NCBI GenBank assembly: GCA_030838025.1
Contig: JAUTXM010000210.1
Span: 1-6,375 of the forward strand
Reading direction: 5' to 3'
From: Acidimicrobiaceae bacterium
Lineage (GTDB): Bacteria > Actinomycetota > Acidimicrobiia > Acidimicrobiales > Palsa-688
DNA length: 6,375 nt
Below, in pieces: positions 4,293-6,375 of this stretch (position 1 is the first letter of the stretch; each line of letters starts with the position of its first letter). The notes beneath the pieces were generated by a model. That model was not told the origin of the DNA. It made no database searches and was given only the letters and a program-made list of their open reading frames with translations. Position numbers and translations under genes: made by a program.

Positions 4293-5321
4293 ATGCGAAA
4301 GGATGCTGCCAAGAAAATCCGTCGCCACAACGTCGTCGCTGTGCTATTCGACGGAGTGTCACCGTTCGAGTTCGCCGTGGCCTGCGAGGTGTTCGGCATC
4401 GATCGCTCGGTCGATATCGGCGCGCCGTGGTACCGCTTCAAGGTCTGCGCCGCCGGGCCCACGCCGATCACGACCGGTATCGGCTTCACCATCGACACCC
4501 CGCACGGGCTCGAAGCGTTGAGGCGCGCCGACACCATCATCGTCCCGGCCGGGAAGGGCGAGGACAACGAGCCGCTGCTCGAAGCCCTGCGCCAGGCGCA
4601 CCGGCGAGGTGCGCGGATCATGTCGGTCTGCACCGGGGCGTTCATCCTGGCCGCGGCGGGCCTCCTCGACGGCCGGCGGGCCACCACCCATTGGATGCAT
4701 GCGGCCGAGCTGGCCCGGCGGTACCCGCTCGTCAAGGTCGACCCCGACGTTCTCTATGTCGACGACGGCGACATTCTCACGTCGGCCGGCACCGCGGCGG
4801 GGATCGACCTGTGCCTGTACGTGGTGCGGCTCGACTTCGGGGCGGAGGCGGCCAACATCGTGGCCCGCCGTATGGTCGTGCCCCCGCATCGCGACGGGGG
4901 GCAGGCCCAGTTCGTGAGCCAGCCGATCTCGAACCTGCCGACCTGCGATCCGTTTACCGAAACCCTGGCGTGGGCGATCGAGCACCTCGATGCCGACCTG
5001 TCGGTCAACGAGCTGGCGACGCGCTCGGCCATGAGCCCCCGCACCTTCGCCCGGCGCTTCGGTGAGACCCATGGGACCACGCCGCACCAGTGGCTGCTCC
5101 GCCAGCGGGTCCTCCTGGCGCAGCGATTGCTGGAGACGACCGATCTGGCCGTCGACCTGGTCGCGACTCAGTGCGGGATGGGGTCGGCGGCCAACCTGCG
5201 CCAGCACTTCCAACGAATCGTGCGCAACACGCCCCAGGGCTACCGACGGTGCTTCCAGCAGGGCTGCGGCCAACCCGAGCGCCCCTCGGAGGGGTTCGCA
5301 GTCGAGGCAGTCGACGCCTGA
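4293..5321 (+). CDS. GlxA-family transcriptional regulator (DJ-1/PfpI domain plus AraC-type HTH)
   Basis: A 342-aa cytosolic regulator. Residues about 12-180 form a DJ-1/PfpI (GATase1-like) domain: VVAVLFDGVSPFEFAVACEVFG, ADTIIVPAGKG, and the elbow SVCTGAFILAAAGLLDGRRATTHW with C113 at the nucleophile position and H133 nearby; it ends near ILTSAGTAAGIDLCLY. Residues about 236-262 (LSVNELATRSAMSPRTFARRF) and 284-320 (DLAVDLVATQCGMGSAANLRQHF) are the two AraC helix-turn-helix units. In such regulators the N-terminal domain usually senses a small molecule and the C-terminus binds DNA; ligand and targets are unknown. Length is typical. ATG 4293 is preferred over in-frame ATGs at 4230 and 4239, which run into the divergent small gene. 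It is transcribed away from that unit, so autoregulation and control of it are plausible. Confidence 0.93.
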   Translation: MRKDAAKKIRRHNVVAVLFDGVSPFEFAVACEVFGIDRSVDIGAPWYRFKVCAAGPTPITTGIGFTIDTPHGLEALRRADTIIVPAGKGEDNEPLLEALRQAHRRGARIMSVCTGAFILAAAGLLDGRRATTHWMHAAELARRYPLVKVDPDVLYVDDGDILTSAGTAAGIDLCLYVVRLDFGAEAANIVARRMVVPPHRDGGQAQFVSQPISNLPTCDPFTETLAWAIEHLDADLSVNELATRSAMSPRTFARRFGETHGTTPHQWLLRQRVLLAQRLLETTDLAVDLVATQCGMGSAANLRQHFQRIVRNTPQGYRRCFQQGCGQPERPSEGFAVEAVDA

Positions 5322-5324
5322 GGG

Positions 5325-5363
5325 CGCCGCTGCTCGCCCGCCGCTGCTCGCCCGCCGCTGCTC
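5325..5363. repeat. 14-bp tandem repeat (2.8 copies) between convergent genes
   Basis: The unit CGCCGCTGCTCGCC occurs twice exactly (5325-5338, 5339-5352) and once as an 11-base partial copy (5353-5363). It starts just after the regulator stop at 5321 and runs into the TGA stop of glpK on the other strand (5362-5364). It fills the whole gap between these converging genes; there is no good hairpin terminator here. Confidence 0.9.
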
Positions 5364-6375
5364 ACATGGCGGTCGGCGTGTCACGAGCCCAACCACGAGC
5401 CCGCTGGACCGCCCGGCGCCACTGCTCGTACTGGCCGTCGTTGGTACGTCGCGGCCGGGCTTCGAAGTCGGCACCCCACAGCGACGCCAGTTCGTCGAGC
5501 GAGCCCCAGACCCCCTCGGCCAATCCGGCCAGGTAGGCCGCTCCGAGCGCCGTGGTGTCCGCCACCCGTGAGCGCGCCACGGGGATCTGCAGCTGGTCGG
5601 CCTGCAGCTGCAGCAACAGTTCCATCACCGACGCCCCGCCGTCGACGCGCAGGCTGGTGATCTCGGTTCCCGACGCCGCCCCCATGGCGCGGACCACGTC
5701 GCGCGTCTGAAACGCCATGGCCTCGACGACCGCCCGGGCCAGCTGGGCCCGGCCGCTGCCCCGGCTGAGGCCGAGCACCGTGCCCCGGGCGTAGGGGTCC
5801 CACCACGGGCTGCCGAGGCCGGCGAACGCGGGGACGAAGTAGACCCCTTCGCTGTCGTCGACCGACGCCGCCAGCGGGCCCATCTCGGCCGCTTCGGAGA
5901 TGATCCCGAGGCCGTCGCGCAGCCACTGGATCGCCGCTCCGGTGACGAAGATGGCCCCTTCCAGCGCGTACGCCGTGGCGTGGGGGCGCGCCAGGGTCCA
6001 GGCCACGGTCGTGAGCAACCCGTCAACTGGTGGCGGGCAGTCGGGACCAACATTCATCAGGACGAAACTGCCGGTGCCGTAGGTGTTCTTGGTCATGCCG
6101 GGCTCGAAACAGGCTTGACCAAAGAGGGACGCCTGCTGGTCACCGGCCACTCCCGACACGGCAATCCCGGCCGGCAGGCCCGCGATGGCGTCGCCCGCCG
6201 TGACACCCAGGCGGCCGCTCGACGGACCGACTTCGGGCAGGCAGGAGGCGGGGATGTCAAAGAGGGCCAGCAGTTCGTCGCTCCACTGCAAACTCCCGAT
6301 GTCGTACAACATGGTCCGGCTGGCGTTGGATGCGTCGGTGGCGTGAACCGCTCCGGCCGTGAGCTGCCAGATGAT
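5362..6375 (-). CDS. glpK: Glycerol kinase, C-terminal two thirds (start outside window)
   Basis: The frame is open from the window edge at 6375 to the TGA at 5362-5364, giving the last 337 of about 500 residues. GlpK phosphorylates glycerol with ATP to glycerol 3-phosphate in the cytosol. The first residues, HATDASNASRTMLYDIGSLQW, match the conserved GlpK T-D-x-x-N-A-S-R-T segment. SGVAGDQQASLFGQACFEPG holds the catalytic-base Asp (fragment residue 79, equivalent to E. coli D245), followed by KNTYGTGSFVLMNVG. The second FGGY signature is LRVDGGASVMELLLQLQADQ, then DTTALGAAYLAGLAEGVW. At the position of E. coli R236, nine residues before the catalytic Asp and part of the fructose-1,6-bisphosphate site, there is Gly, so this feedback inhibition is probably absent (inference). 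The gene converges on the regulator; its operon partners are beyond the window. Confidence 0.95.
   Translation of the reverse strand: MIWQLTAGAVHATDASNASRTMLYDIGSLQWSDELLALFDIPASCLPEVGPSSGRLGVTAGDAIAGLPAGIAVSGVAGDQQASLFGQACFEPGMTKNTYGTGSFVLMNVGPDCPPPVDGLLTTVAWTLARPHATAYALEGAIFVTGAAIQWLRDGLGIISEAAEMGPLAASVDDSEGVYFVPAFAGLGSPWWDPYARGTVLGLSRGSGRAQLARAVVEAMAFQTRDVVRAMGAASGTEITSLRVDGGASVMELLLQLQADQLQIPVARSRVADTTALGAAYLAGLAEGVWGSLDELASLWGADFEARPRRTNDGQYEQWRRAVQRARGWARDTPTAM

Noticed and set aside
4241..4735. Upstream extension of the 57-aa minus-strand gene to a 222-aa protein.
   Set aside because: The added part is antisense to the regulator, Ser/Thr/Arg-rich and without a domain; the conserved-type small protein starts at the ATG at 4240 behind a promoter-like box.
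4359..5474. A 371-aa minus-strand frame opposite the GlxA-type regulator and the end of glpK.
   Set aside because: Antisense shadow; no domain, and the + strand frame has both a DJ-1/PfpI elbow and two AraC helix-turn-helix units.

Overview
This is a GC-rich window with dense coding, short gaps and strongly G/C-biased third codon positions. The gene content (F420-type luciferase-like oxidoreductase, ROK kinase, AlaC-like aminotransferase, a small Cys/His-motif protein, a GlxA-type regulator) suggests an actinobacterium. The recurring TAGCST box 7-11 nt before start codons, without a Shine-Dalgarno sequence, fits leaderless actinobacterial genes. A lineage such as Acidimicrobiia is plausible, but that is inference from style and not a proven assignment.

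Layout. Positions 2-274 (+) hold the C-terminal end of a ROK-family sugar kinase/regulator carrying an unusual Ala/Glu repeat tail. Its stop overlaps the GTG start of a short luciferase-like oxidoreductase (271-987, +). An AlaC/DapL-type PLP aminotransferase follows (1002-2174, +), then a four-copy 10-bp tandem repeat, a PlsC-type lysophospholipid acyltransferase (2256-3032, +) and an ACT-domain protein with a GAF-like C-terminal half (3102-3782, +). From 3783 to 3878 lies a long symmetric hairpin between convergent genes. On the minus strand are two overlapping small genes, 57 aa (4067-4240) and 62 aa (3879-4067), which look like a translationally coupled pair. A 52-bp divergent promoter region separates them from a GlxA-type DJ-1/PfpI-AraC regulator (4293-5321, +). 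A 14-bp tandem repeat then leads into the end of a glycerol kinase gene, glpK, on the minus strand (5362-6375), cut by the window edge.

How the genes fit together. The + strand genes look like a loose series of housekeeping metabolic genes (sugar phosphorylation, flavin/F420 redox, alanine/amino-acid transamination, phosphatidic acid synthesis, amino-acid sensing). Several seem to have their own leaderless promoter, so this is not one tight operon. PlsC (phosphatidic acid) and GlpK (glycerol 3-phosphate) both feed glycerolipid metabolism but lie on opposite strands more than 2 kb apart. The GlxA-type regulator is divergent from the two-gene small-protein unit and shares its promoter region, so it could control it.

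No defence system, mobile element, CRISPR array, tRNA or rRNA is visible. The least ordinary part is 3783-4292: a bidirectional hairpin, two tiny coupled genes with a Shine-Dalgarno site buried in a small hairpin, and a nearly symmetric divergent promoter. I do not see a clearly novel biological system.
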